From NCBI GenBank assembly GCA_050950345.1, contig JBMNHK010000003.1:124001-188000 (forward strand): DNA of 64,000 nt, given 5' to 3'. Both the position numbers and the translations under genes were made by a program. The stretch's first letter is position 1, and each line of letters opens with the position of its first letter. This stretch comes from Pelotomaculum_C sp050950345. Lineage in GTDB: Bacteria; Bacillota; Desulfotomaculia; Desulfotomaculales; Pelotomaculaceae. The notes under the pieces were generated by a model. That model made no database searches. It saw only the letters and a list, made by a program, of their open reading frames with translations, and was not told the origin of the DNA. Of this stretch, positions 1 to 8,173 are shown in pieces.

Positions 1-311
1 AACGCCGAGTCAGCATAGTAAGCATCTAATGCACTTTCCCAGGCTTCCGCTGCGCTTACCCCGGACATAGCGGTGAGTTCGTTTTCAGCCTGTCTAAATA
101 AGGCCGCCACATTTTTATCGCAGCGCCTGGCAACAGTATCAAAGGCTTCAGCCAGGCGTGTAGCGCCATAGGTTATTTCGGTGCCCAGCATCTGCAAGGC
201 TGAACGCAAGGCCCGCAGCTCTTTGGGCCGCCGGGCATAACAACTGGATACCGCCAGGCCTCCTAACCCGCCGGCTGCCACCACCATAACCGCTCCAAGG
301 ATTTTCAGCAT
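1..311 (-). CDS. spoIIIAB: Stage III sporulation protein SpoIIIAB, N-terminal part
   Basis: Partial: the gene runs off the left edge after about 103 codons. The visible protein begins MLKILGAVMV, has a hydrophobic segment at residues 4-22, and continues with a PKELRALRSALQMLGTEI stretch typical of SpoIIIAB. In the family this is a membrane protein of the mother cell that helps build the SpoIIIA-SpoIIQ channel between mother cell and forespore and stimulates the SpoIIIAA ATPase. The start ATG overlaps the end of spoIIIAA by 7 bases, so the two are translationally coupled as in other spoIIIA operons. Start and N-terminus are seen; the function is by homology. Confidence 0.85.
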   Translation of the reverse strand, partial: MLKILGAVMVVAAGGLGGLAVSSCYARRPKELRALRSALQMLGTEITYGATRLAEAFDTVARRCDKNVAALFRQAENELTAMSGVSAAEAWESALDAYYADSA

Positions 312-1324
312 TTTTTCACCCCCAGCGAACGCATGCTGCCGCCATCGATGATATCTTCAACAGACCCCACCCCCCGTGAACGGCCCAGAATTACATATCT
401 TTCGATCATTTTTGCCTTAATGATTCGCCTTAACCCGGGTCTTTCGGCCAGCTCAGCAGGTGATACGCCATGGGCCGTAATCAATATCTTAACCCCTGCG
501 TTGAGTACTTCTTCCAGGGCGTCAACATCCTCTTTGCGCCCTATTTCATCTGCAGCAATAACACCCGGCGCCATGGAACGCAATAGCATCATCATACCTT
601 CCGCTTTGGGACAGCCGTCTAATACATCCGTCCGCACTCCAATATCCTTTTGAGGTACACCAAGATGGCAACCTGCTATTTCAGAGCGCTCGTCCACCAA
701 CCCCACATTAAGTCCCGGAAAATTCATTGCCGGTACACCGTTGCTGATCTGCCTGACCAAATCCCTTAAAATGGTTGTTTTCCCACAACCAGGGGGTGAC
801 AACAGCAGGGTGTGATAAATGGTATGCCGGCGACGATCAATAATATGCGGCAGCACATCATCGCCGGAGCCCTTTATTTCACGTGATATGCGGATATTGC
901 AGCAGCTGAGGTGCTTTAAGGTCCTGATTTTACCGCCTTCCAGAACAGCTTTACCGGTAATCCCCACCCGATGACCACCTGCCAGAGTTATAAAACCGCT
1001 TCTCAACTCTTCCTCAAGGGCATAAACAGAAGAGCCGCTTAATAGCTGGATAACTCGCTCCATATCGGAAGCTGTAATCAGATAGGACTCCGCTACCCGT
1101 TCAGTCAGACCACCGCTTGCTTTAATAAAAACATCGGAAGCAGCAATGCGTACTCCCAAAGGCCTGCCCTGCCTGATACGAATTTCCTCCACCTGTCTTT
1201 GTATTTTAACCGGCAAAGCTGCCACCAGCTGCCTGATATTAGCAGGCAAAACCTGCAGGACTCCATTTAATAGATTATTTGTGTCCATGATTGTTGTTTT
1301 CAATTGCCAACCTGCGTTCTTCAT
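305..1324 (-). CDS. spoIIIAA: Stage III sporulation protein SpoIIIAA, channel ATPase
   Basis: A 339-residue secretion-type ATPase, first gene of the spoIIIA operon, active in the mother cell during engulfment. The C-terminal half carries Walker A SPPGCGKTT at residues 176-184 and Walker B VIAADE at 255-260, followed by the ITAHG stretch typical of the family. The first ATG is preferred because GGGAGTGA lies just upstream; an internal ATG at residue 13 has no ribosome binding site. The length is normal. A palindrome (1355-1370) lies about 30 bases upstream, and a strong terminator separates the gene from the one after it on the left-reading side of the promoter region. Confidence 0.93.
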   Translation of the reverse strand: MKNAGWQLKTTIMDTNNLLNGVLQVLPANIRQLVAALPVKIQRQVEEIRIRQGRPLGVRIAASDVFIKASGGLTERVAESYLITASDMERVIQLLSGSSVYALEEELRSGFITLAGGHRVGITGKAVLEGGKIRTLKHLSCCNIRISREIKGSGDDVLPHIIDRRRHTIYHTLLLSPPGCGKTTILRDLVRQISNGVPAMNFPGLNVGLVDERSEIAGCHLGVPQKDIGVRTDVLDGCPKAEGMMMLLRSMAPGVIAADEIGRKEDVDALEEVLNAGVKILITAHGVSPAELAERPGLRRIIKAKMIERYVILGRSRGVGSVEDIIDGGSMRSLGVKKC

Positions 1325-1354
1325 CCCTGCTCACTCCCGTCTTACCTATAAATA

Positions 1355-1370
1355 TTACCTGGGCAGGTAA
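1355..1370. promoter_or_regulatory. Palindrome upstream of spoIIIAA
   Basis: Perfect inverted repeat: TTACCTG, two G, CAGGTAA. Another TTACCT half lies at 1342-1347. It sits in the spoIIIAA leader or promoter region, so it may be an operator. No regulator is identified and chance is possible. Confidence 0.3.
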
Positions 1371-1411
1371 GTTATTCCATCATAATCCTTTATGTACAAC
1401 TATGGCCAAAT

Positions 1412-1456
1412 AAAAAAGGGTTGAGATAACGCTTGCTAAGCGCAATCTCAACCCTT
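1412..1456 (-). terminator. Terminator between the CD1247-like gene and spoIIIAA
   Basis: A 12-bp perfect stem (AAGGGTTGAGAT with ATCTCAACCCTT), with a further CGCTT/AAGCG pairing inside the loop, followed on the minus strand by six T. It ends the transcript of the CD1247-type gene before spoIIIAA. Confidence 0.9.
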
Positions 1457-1476
1457 AATGCTTTTGTTATAACAAA

Positions 1477-1929
1477 CTAGATATCTTCTTCCTCCGCACC
1501 TTTATTGTCACCGGATAAACGTCTGCTCTCCGGCATTTCCTCCAGTTCACCTTCATCATCATTAACAAAGACGACAGCATCGCAGTTGGGACAGGTTACT
1601 TCTATGATGTCATCATCATCCACGATCTCCGCGTCAAAACAAACTATTTCATTGCACGCCGGGCACGTAACTTCAATATATTCGTCCTCCTCCCGGCAGT
1701 GGTCTCCATCACTGTATCCTTCTTCCAGGTGGTACAAATCCTCGTCAATACTCTCGATATAGTCTTCCAGATTTTCCTGACCCTGCTTCAACCCTTCAAC
1801 TGTCTCCGCAAAGTCACCCAGAACATCAATAATTCCCTGTAAGAGTTTGCCTTCCTTGCTGTCGGCTCTGATCTCCAAGCCATCGGATAATCCCTGCAGG
1901 TATGCCACTCTTGCTTTTAGATCGCTCAT
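1477..1929 (-). CDS. CD1247-type zinc-ribbon acidic protein
   Basis: A 150-residue acidic protein of the family annotated by its CD1247 N-terminal domain, common in spore-forming Clostridia and of unknown function. Residues 1-70 form a helical domain starting MSDLKARVAYLQGL. Residues 85-120 hold two CxxC pairs (C89/C92 and C113/C116), which look like a zinc ribbon. The tail is rich in Glu and Asp. The start follows GGAGGG with normal spacing. It lies downstream of efp and ends at a strong terminator. The fold assignment is inferred from the cysteine spacing. Confidence 0.8.
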   Translation of the reverse strand: MSDLKARVAYLQGLSDGLEIRADSKEGKLLQGIIDVLGDFAETVEGLKQGQENLEDYIESIDEDLYHLEEGYSDGDHCREEDEYIEVTCPACNEIVCFDAEIVDDDDIIEVTCPNCDAVVFVNDDEGELEEMPESRRLSGDNKGAEEEDI

Positions 1930-2015
1930 AGAGTGTACCCTCCTTGAATAATTTTATGGCTAAATATGGCTGTAATTAGTATATCACTTTAGCAGAGGTT
2001 TTAAACACCGAAATG

Positions 2016-2573
2016 TTAAACTCGCTTAATATAGTTGCCCGTCCTGGTATCGATCTGCAATATATCCCCTACATTGACAAAGAAAGGCACTTGCACTATA
2101 ACACCTGTTTCCAGTGTTGCCGGTTTGGAACCACCTGACGCCGTGTCCCCCTTAATGCCAGGCGCGGTTTCTACAACCTCTAATTCCACAAAATTGGGTA
2201 TTTCCACTCCGATTGATTTGCCCTGGAAGGTCAAAACCTGGATGATCATGTTTTCTTTCAGATATTTAACAGCCTCACCCAATTGTTCCGGAGACATTTC
2301 CAGCTGCTCGTAATTCTCCATATCCATAAAATTATAGCTTTTTCCGTCATTATATAAATACTGCACATCCCGTTTTTCGACCCTGGCCCTAGGCAACCTC
2401 TCCCCCGCATTGAAGGTTTTCTCAACTACAGCGCCTGTCCTGATATTGCGCAATTTGGAACGGACAAAGGCAGCGCCTTTACCTGGCTTCACATGCTGGA
2501 AGTCAATAATTTGATACACGTCACCCTCAATCTCTATAGTTTGTCCGGTTCGAAAATCGTTTGTCGAAATCAT
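2016..2573 (-). CDS. efp: Translation elongation factor P
   Basis: A 185-residue EF-P of standard length. It binds ribosomes stalled on polyproline and promotes peptide bond formation. The N-terminal KOW-like domain carries the loop HVKPGKGAA with Lys32 at its tip, the residue modified in other bacteria (5-aminopentanol in Bacillus, beta-lysyl in E. coli); which modification applies here cannot be told. Two OB domains follow. The ATG has GGAGGAG four bases upstream. Downstream of the M24 peptidase with a gap of 39 bases, an arrangement (peptidase-efp) common in Firmicutes, so cotranscription is likely. Confidence 0.96.
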   Translation of the reverse strand: MISTNDFRTGQTIEIEGDVYQIIDFQHVKPGKGAAFVRSKLRNIRTGAVVEKTFNAGERLPRARVEKRDVQYLYNDGKSYNFMDMENYEQLEMSPEQLGEAVKYLKENMIIQVLTFQGKSIGVEIPNFVELEVVETAPGIKGDTASGGSKPATLETGVIVQVPFFVNVGDILQIDTRTGNYIKRV

Positions 2574-2612
2574 ATTTGCTCCTCCAGTATGTATGTATTT
2601 TATTTTATTTTA

Positions 2613-3683
2613 TTATAATATCAACAACTTTTCCTTTGGCGAGGTCGTAAGTATACGGCAACCTTCATCTTCCACTATGACTGTATCCTCGATCCTTATG
2701 CCGCCCCACTCCGGCAGGTAAATACCCGGTTCAATAGTTACCACCATTCCCGCCGTCAAAATAGTATCGTCTCTGGCTGACAGACTGGGCTTTTCATGAA
2801 TAGACAATCCCAGGCCGTGCCCTGTACCATGGCCGAAATAAGCGCCGTAACCTTTTTTACTGATCACATCACGCGCCACCCGATCAACATCCGATGCCCT
2901 AACTCCGGCTTTAACAGCCTCAATCCCGCTCTGTTGGGCTTCCAGCACAATAGCATACAGTTCCTGCTGCCTGGGTGATACCTGATTTACCACTACTGTC
3001 CTTGTCATATCGGAATGATAGCCCCGATAAACCGCACCAAAATCCATGGTCACCAGATCCCCCGGCTCAATAGCTTTATCCGAAGCCACACCATGGGGCA
3101 TTGACGAGCGTATACCTGACGCAACTATTGTATCAAACCCGATACCCTCGGCGCCCAGGCGCCTGATGGTATACTCCAGTTCAAGGGCTATCTGGGCTTC
3201 GGTAACACCTGGTTTGATTCTACTGATTATGCCGGCAAAAGCAAGATCGGCTATGCGCACAGCTTCTTCGATACAACTGAGTTCATGAGCGTCTTTGTGC
3301 ATTCTGAGCACTTCAATAAACCCGGCTTCCGGTTGCAATACGACACCTGCCAGCTCCTTTTGCAATGCCATAAAGGCAGTATAGGTCAGGTTATCACCCT
3401 CACAGCCCAAACGGCGGATCTGTTCATCGTGACACAAGTTATTTAAGGCTGTATAGTCATTGGCCTTTGTTTCAACAATATCGTAGCCCTTACACTGCTG
3501 TTCAGCCTGACTGGTATAACGAAAATCTGTTATTAAGTATGCTTTCTCCCTGCCCACCAAGAGGGCGCCGCTTGAGCCGGTAAAGCCGCTGAGATAATAC
3601 CGGTTTTCCGGTGAAGTTATGTAGTAACCATCTAAACCCTGATCAACAAACAGGGAACGCAGCTTATTAACCCTATCCTGCAT
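2613..3683 (-). CDS. M24 family Xaa-Pro aminopeptidase
   Basis: A 356-residue cytosolic metallopeptidase that removes N-terminal residues preceding proline. The N-terminal creatinase-like domain spans about residues 1-125 and the pita-bread catalytic domain 135-356. The five metal ligands are all visible: D214, D225, H289, E318 and E332. Its start overlaps the end of aroQ by 11 bases, and efp follows, matching the conserved aroQ-peptidase-efp order in Firmicutes. A methionine aminopeptidase is unlikely because of the extra N-terminal domain. Confidence 0.92.
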   Translation of the reverse strand: MQDRVNKLRSLFVDQGLDGYYITSPENRYYLSGFTGSSGALLVGREKAYLITDFRYTSQAEQQCKGYDIVETKANDYTALNNLCHDEQIRRLGCEGDNLTYTAFMALQKELAGVVLQPEAGFIEVLRMHKDAHELSCIEEAVRIADLAFAGIISRIKPGVTEAQIALELEYTIRRLGAEGIGFDTIVASGIRSSMPHGVASDKAIEPGDLVTMDFGAVYRGYHSDMTRTVVVNQVSPRQQELYAIVLEAQQSGIEAVKAGVRASDVDRVARDVISKKGYGAYFGHGTGHGLGLSIHEKPSLSARDDTILTAGMVVTIEPGIYLPEWGGIRIEDTVIVEDEGCRILTTSPKEKLLIL

Positions 3684-4128
3684 GGCCGGCGTCCCCTTTC
3701 CCTGCTAAAGCGACTGCCCCGCGCAAGGCCAGCAAATAACCCGTAACCCCCAGACCGGTTATTTGCGCCGCCGCAACTGGAGCGATGACGGAGTGGCTGC
3801 GGAACGCCTCACGGGCATAAATATTGGTGAGGTGGACTTCTACCACCGGAATACCGATGGCAGCTACAGCGTCACGCAACGCTATACTATAATGAGTGTA
3901 AGCGCCGGGGTTAAACACCACCGCCTGTGCATCTGCAGCAGCCTGGTGCAGCCAATCCACCAGCTCTCCTTCGTGATTAGACTGCCGGCAGGTAATTATT
4001 ACTGACAGTTCTGCAGCAAGTTCTTTAAGTTTATGATTAATCTGTTCCAGGCTTTGGCTGCCATAGACAGCCGGTTCACGCTTGCCTAATAGATTCAAGT
4101 TCGGCCCATGCAAAACTAATATATGCAA
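3673..4128 (-). CDS. aroQ: Type II 3-dehydroquinate dehydratase
   Basis: Dehydrates 3-dehydroquinate to 3-dehydroshikimate, step three of the shikimate pathway. The protein begins HILVLHGPNLNLLG after the initiator, has the active-site lid tyrosine in AVYGSQ, the FNPGAYTHYS stretch and EVHLTNIYAREAFR. I chose a TTG start because GAGGTG lies six bases upstream and it gives the usual N-terminus; an ATG ten codons earlier (ending at 4158) lacks a ribosome binding site. It overlaps the M24 peptidase gene. The other shikimate genes of this window (aroB, K, C, E) lie 14 kb away. Confidence 0.9.
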   Translation of the reverse strand: MHILVLHGPNLNLLGKREPAVYGSQSLEQINHKLKELAAELSVIITCRQSNHEGELVDWLHQAAADAQAVVFNPGAYTHYSIALRDAVAAIGIPVVEVHLTNIYAREAFRSHSVIAPVAAAQITGLGVTGYLLALRGAVALAGKGDAGHAG

Positions 4129-4220
4129 ATCTGACACCTCATAAATAGCTGTTGACATTTTACCACAATTAGCATACCTATTCCAACAACTTCTATTGTG
4201 GCACAGGATTTATCACCAGG

Positions 4221-5573
4221 CTACCGGCCGCTGATTGTTAACTCGGAAACCCTTAAGCTTGGCGAACCCTTACCTCCGAAAAATTTAAGGTCGTTGCCAA
4301 CTCCGTCTACTTTTGATAACAGATCGAGTATATTGCCCCCGATAGCCATGCCGCGCACCGGTTTGGTTAATTCGCCGTTTTCTATAAGTATGCCGGCAAC
4401 ACCTACAGAAAAGTCACCTGATATTGGGTTGGCCGTATGCATACCCATGACTTCCGTCACATAGATGCCATCCTTGATATCCGCAAGCATTTTTTCCAGA
4501 GGTTCAGTCCCATTCTCAAAAAAGAAATTAGTAGTTCCCACCTCCGGTGTATCTTTAAAGGAATGGCGCACACCATTGCCTGTTGATTGCACATCATCGA
4601 TTGCCGCAGTATATGTATTGTAAAGATAACCACGCAATATGCCCTTATCCAACAATAAAGTCCTGGAGGTGGCAACACCTTCACCGTCAAAAGGAGCGGA
4701 GGATATCCCTCCGGGTAAGGCTCCATCATCAATAACTGTTAGTTTGTTTGAGACAACCTGGGTACCGGTCTTCCCGGCAAAAAAGGAACGTCCCTTCTGG
4801 ACTGCTTCTGCTGTAAGTCCAGGCGCAATCAAGCTGAGAAAACCCGTGGCAACAAATGGCTCTAATACAACCGCGCCGCGCCTTGTCGCCACTGGAGCCG
4901 CTCCCAGCATCCGGACTGCACGTCTGGCTGCCTCCCGGCCAACCTCGTCAGGTTTTAACCGGTCGTACTTCAGATTATAGTCCAGGGCAAAGCCCGTCTG
5001 GCTATCATTGCCGTCGCTGGCCACCAGGGCAATGTATACCCCGCAAAAAGCGCTCTGATAGCTCAAGACCAGCCCGTGGCTATTGGCCACGGTTATAACC
5101 GCCTCACCATCCTGATAGGTCGAACTCTCAATTACCTTCACTCGCTGGTCGAAAGAAAGTGCGGCTGCTTCCACTGACTGTGCCATTTCAATTTTCTGTT
5201 CAACTGTAGCAGCCTTGATGCCCGGATCATTAATATCCAGCTGCTGATAATACTCACTTAATTGAGGCAGCCTCTGGTAAGGATCTTCTGCTGTATGATA
5301 GCAATTGATCAGTGCCTGTTCAGTTACTTCCTGCAAAGCAGTTGAACTGAGCTCCGAGGTAAAAGCAAAACCTGTTTTACCATTGCGGATTACCCTCAAC
5401 CCAAGCCCGATGTCTTCGGCTAACTTCATCGTATCCACCCGGCCGGATCTAACCTCTATGTTTAATTCATTTGTTTTGCAAATATAGGCTTCTGCAACCT
5501 CAGCTCCTTTTTGTTCAGCTTTAGCCACGGCGAGACACGCGGTATCAATCAAAGCCCCTGTTTCATTTCCCAA
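4221..5573 (-). CDS. pmbA: TldD/PmbA family protein, TldE (PmbA) type
   Basis: A 450-residue protein of the TldD/PmbA family. It aligns over its length with TldD further right in this window but has no HExxxH, so it is the non-catalytic partner (TldE). In E. coli the TldD-TldE heterodimer degrades unfolded peptides, matures microcin B17 and processes CcdA. The final 60 residues contain the family's glycine-rich GGNILDLLSKVDGVGNDL region. The gene is followed by aroQ but probably not cotranscribed with tldD, since a terminator lies between. No peptide substrate gene is visible nearby. Confidence 0.9.
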   Translation of the reverse strand: MGNETGALIDTACLAVAKAEQKGAEVAEAYICKTNELNIEVRSGRVDTMKLAEDIGLGLRVIRNGKTGFAFTSELSSTALQEVTEQALINCYHTAEDPYQRLPQLSEYYQQLDINDPGIKAATVEQKIEMAQSVEAAALSFDQRVKVIESSTYQDGEAVITVANSHGLVLSYQSAFCGVYIALVASDGNDSQTGFALDYNLKYDRLKPDEVGREAARRAVRMLGAAPVATRRGAVVLEPFVATGFLSLIAPGLTAEAVQKGRSFFAGKTGTQVVSNKLTVIDDGALPGGISSAPFDGEGVATSRTLLLDKGILRGYLYNTYTAAIDDVQSTGNGVRHSFKDTPEVGTTNFFFENGTEPLEKMLADIKDGIYVTEVMGMHTANPISGDFSVGVAGILIENGELTKPVRGMAIGGNILDLLSKVDGVGNDLKFFGGKGSPSLRVSELTISGR

Positions 5574-5765
5574 GCAAGCCAGCTCCTCTTCTAAATAGTC
5601 TGCAAGGATTAAAACGCTATATTATACCGTAGTTTGTTCGAAAGGATTATTTGCCATGTTGCAACAATAAACGTTCTATCTACATCATGATCAAATATAT
5701 ACCTATCATTTTTCATATGATCAATTTTATTCCTTACCATTTAGTATAATCCTTTATATAACTCT

Positions 5766-5791
5766 AAAAAACTGCCGCAAGGCAGTTTTTT
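5766..5791 (-). terminator. Terminator after the YabG-like gene (bidirectional form)
   Basis: Perfect 11-bp inverted repeat AAAAAACTGCC, loop GCAA, GGCAGTTTTTT. The T-run works in either direction; for the minus strand it follows immediately after, and overlaps, the stop codon of the YabG-like gene. Confidence 0.9.
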
Positions 5792-6002
5792 AGTGAACGT
5801 ATACAGGTGTTGCCAGAGCAATAAAGCTTTTTGCAGATATCGGCGCCAGGTCTTGTACGGATGCTTCTATGATTAAGTTGGGATCAAGAAGGGCCAGAAT
5901 GGCCACTCTTTCTCCGTTATCCTGGTTTGTATAAAAGCCGATAATACAAAACTGCATGTCCTCTCCGTATATTTTCCTGCTGACAATGTCTCCTATTTTC
6001 AT
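5790..6002 (-). CDS. Small protein resembling the N-terminal domain of sporulation protease YabG
   Basis: A 70-residue protein beginning MKIGDIVSRKIYGED. The start, the IIGFYTNQDNGERVAILALLDPNLIIEA stretch and the LAPIS that follows resemble the first 60 residues of YabG, a spore coat protease of about 290 residues, but the protease part is absent. It is not a frameshifted gene: a terminator directly follows the stop. It lies between tldD and pmbA, each in its own transcription unit. The YabG resemblance is from memory of the family and is moderate; function unknown. Confidence 0.6.
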   Translation of the reverse strand: MKIGDIVSRKIYGEDMQFCIIGFYTNQDNGERVAILALLDPNLIIEASVQDLAPISAKSFIALATPVYVH

Positions 6003-6143
6003 CCATCTACCCCCTGTGAAACCGGTACTAACAATGAACCAGCCCGGTAAACCGCTTTCACATTATAACATATGCCCTTCAAATAGCAGTTGTGTATGCA
6101 AACCACAGGGTATTGAGCCAATGAATGGAACTTGCTCTACAGG

Positions 6144-6173
6144 AAAAAAAGCTGCCTCCCAAAGGCAACTTTA
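6144..6173 (-). terminator. Terminator after tldD
   Basis: Minus-strand hairpin AAAG-TTGCCT / AGGCA-CTTT with one internal mismatch, followed by seven T. It lies 24 bases beyond the tldD stop. Confidence 0.85.
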
Positions 6174-6196
6174 ATGATTTTCACTAATGGTTTTAT

Positions 6197-7624
6197 CTAT
6201 AGCCTTCTGATTTTTCCGTTTGAATTGCCGGTTGCGGTGCCACCGACAATTAACTCTTTAATAGCCAGAGTGGGTTGCGCATCACTTACAGGTACACCCT
6301 GTCCGTCCTTGCCGCAGGTTCCGATGGCAAAGCCAAGGTCTTTACCAACCATTTCCACGATGCGCAGTACTTCCGGACCATTACCGGTCAAGGTCGCCCC
6401 CCGTACCATGGGACCGACCTCACCATCTTGAATGAGGTAGCCTTCTGCAACATCAAAAACGAAGTCTCCGGTAGTTGTATTGACCTGACCGCCGCCCATT
6501 TTTTTAACCAATAAGCCTGTACCTGTCTCTCTGATTATTCTAGCAGGATCGGTTTTACCCGGAGCGATTATGGTATTACCCATCCTTGGGATTGGCTTAT
6601 GCTGGTAGGACTCGCGCCTTCCATGGCCGTTTGATTGCACACCATCATTGGCAGCCGTAAGCCGGTCATACATGAAGTCGTTGAGCACACCGTTTTCAAT
6701 GAGAGTTACTTTACGTGAAGGAATTCCCTCATCATCAAAACTGTAAGAGCCGTATTTCGCATTTAGAGTCGGGTCTTCCACCACACTGATCTCTTCAGAG
6801 GCTACCAGCCGGCCTTTTTTTCCTGCATACACGGAAAGACCTTTCTGAACTAGATCTGCTTCCAGCCCATGACCGCAAGCTTCGTGCACCATGGTCCCAC
6901 CCGCTTCACCGGCTATGACAACTGGCATGCGTCCTGCCGGCGCAGGTTGGGCACTCAGCATATTGACTGCTTTTCTGGCAGCAGTGCCTCCCACCTGAGC
7001 AGGGAGATCCTTATGCAAAAGCTCAAAGCCGGATAAGCCGCCAACGGCCTCGTAACCGGTTTGCATAACCGCACCGGATACCGCTACGGCCTGAACTACC
7101 AGTCTGGTTCTTATGCGCTCATCTTCAACATATTCCCCTGCGCTATTAGCCATGGTAACCTGCTGCACCACATCCCCATAACCCACGATGACCTGTTTAA
7201 CCAGTGAGTTATCCACGGCTCTGGCCGCCTGATCCGCTGCCAGCACTGCTTCTACTTTCCTGTATGTGTCAACATCGCTGGGTTTTTCTTCAAAACTGAA
7301 TTCCACCAATGGCTTTACTTTTGTAAAATCAAGGTTAATGTCTTTTTTAGCGCCTGCTGCTGCATGGCTGACAATGCCGGCCACATTCAGCAGCCCCTCC
7401 CTTGAGAGGTCGTTGGTATAGGCATAAGCTGTCGCTTCCCCTGATATTACTCTAACCCCGGCGCCTATATCCACCCCGGATTGTATTTTTTCAATTTTAC
7501 CGGCTTCACAGCGAATAGCGGTTGACCGCTTTTGCTCAATGTAGATATCTCCAAAATCTCCGCCTTTTTGCATAGCCTTGTCCAGTACTTCCTTGATCAA
7601 CTGTTGCTCAACCAGGTAGATCAC
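6197..7624 (-). CDS. tldD: TldD metalloprotease
   Basis: A 475-residue TldD, the catalytic partner of PmbA. The zinc site HEACGH is at residues 247-252, in the motif VHEACGHGLEADLVQKG, and a conserved cysteine is in GTCGKDGQGVPV near residue 440. The heterodimer with PmbA is a cytosolic peptidase acting on unfolded polypeptides threaded into its cavity. The start is uncertain: GTG at 7624 lies within GAGGTG, so the ribosome binding site and start overlap. Both partners occur in this window but in separate transcription units. Confidence 0.94.
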   Translation of the reverse strand: MIYLVEQQLIKEVLDKAMQKGGDFGDIYIEQKRSTAIRCEAGKIEKIQSGVDIGAGVRVISGEATAYAYTNDLSREGLLNVAGIVSHAAAGAKKDINLDFTKVKPLVEFSFEEKPSDVDTYRKVEAVLAADQAARAVDNSLVKQVIVGYGDVVQQVTMANSAGEYVEDERIRTRLVVQAVAVSGAVMQTGYEAVGGLSGFELLHKDLPAQVGGTAARKAVNMLSAQPAPAGRMPVVIAGEAGGTMVHEACGHGLEADLVQKGLSVYAGKKGRLVASEEISVVEDPTLNAKYGSYSFDDEGIPSRKVTLIENGVLNDFMYDRLTAANDGVQSNGHGRRESYQHKPIPRMGNTIIAPGKTDPARIIRETGTGLLVKKMGGGQVNTTTGDFVFDVAEGYLIQDGEVGPMVRGATLTGNGPEVLRIVEMVGKDLGFAIGTCGKDGQGVPVSDAQPTLAIKELIVGGTATGNSNGKIRRL

Positions 7625-7661
7625 CTCTTATGGCTCTTGATGAAAATATTTTACCAAATAT

Positions 7662-7700
7662 AATAGTATTTATCGCAGCTAAGGCCAAAAAAATACTATT
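7662..7700. repeat. Inverted repeat between stalk-domain gene and tldD
   Basis: Perfect 10-bp arms AATAGTATTT and AAATACTATT separated by 19 bases. It may be a terminator of the stalk-domain gene, although the T-run is inside the structure rather than after it. Confidence 0.4.
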
Positions 7701-7710
7701 AGTAATTTTT

Positions 7711-8127
7711 CTAGTTTTGTACGACAACAGTGCTGTTGAATATATTCAGAAACACATTTAGTCCTAAAATTTGATTCACCTGTTCACGCGTGATATAAGT
7801 CCTGTCGTTAATTAGTTTTGGCGGAGAAGTTAAAACTATTTGCTCTCTATTTCTATAGCAGGAATAATTGTCCAACCGCAGCTTTGCTTCCAAACCGGGC
7901 TTGCTGATAATAATCTGCCGTTCGATTGCAACATACTGGACTGATGCTCCTGTTGATTCAGCAATCACCCGCAAAGGGAGCAGCACATTAGCTCCTTCCA
8001 CGATGGGAGGAGCTTCGGAATAAAGCGCCGCCCCGTTTACAACCAGAGAATAATTTTCTGTTTCAGCCATAACCGGGGAAACAAACAAAAGACACAGAAT
8101 TGCCGTGATCCCAAACACCTTAAACAC
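7711..8127 (-). CDS. Secreted stalk-domain (copper amine oxidase N-terminal-like) protein
   Basis: A 138-residue exported protein. A GTG start is chosen because AGGGGGT precedes it and it gives a clean signal peptide (FKVFGITAILCLLFVSPVMAE, cleavage about residue 21-23). An earlier in-frame ATG (8229) would run inside pilO and bury the signal. The mature part is one copper amine oxidase N-terminal-like stalk domain: VNGAALYSEAPPIVEGANVLLPLRVIAE, then TYITREQVNQILG. Such domains are common on clostridial surface proteins and bind cell-wall or other ligands. It is the last gene of the pilus operon by position, so a pilus-related role is possible but unproven. Confidence 0.75.
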   Translation of the reverse strand: MFKVFGITAILCLLFVSPVMAETENYSLVVNGAALYSEAPPIVEGANVLLPLRVIAESTGASVQYVAIERQIIISKPGLEAKLRLDNYSCYRNREQIVLTSPPKLINDRTYITREQVNQILGLNVFLNIFNSTVVVQN

Positions 8128-8173
8128 AATGTAACCCCCTGTTTTACTCAAATTTCTTTCCGGTTTGTAATTC

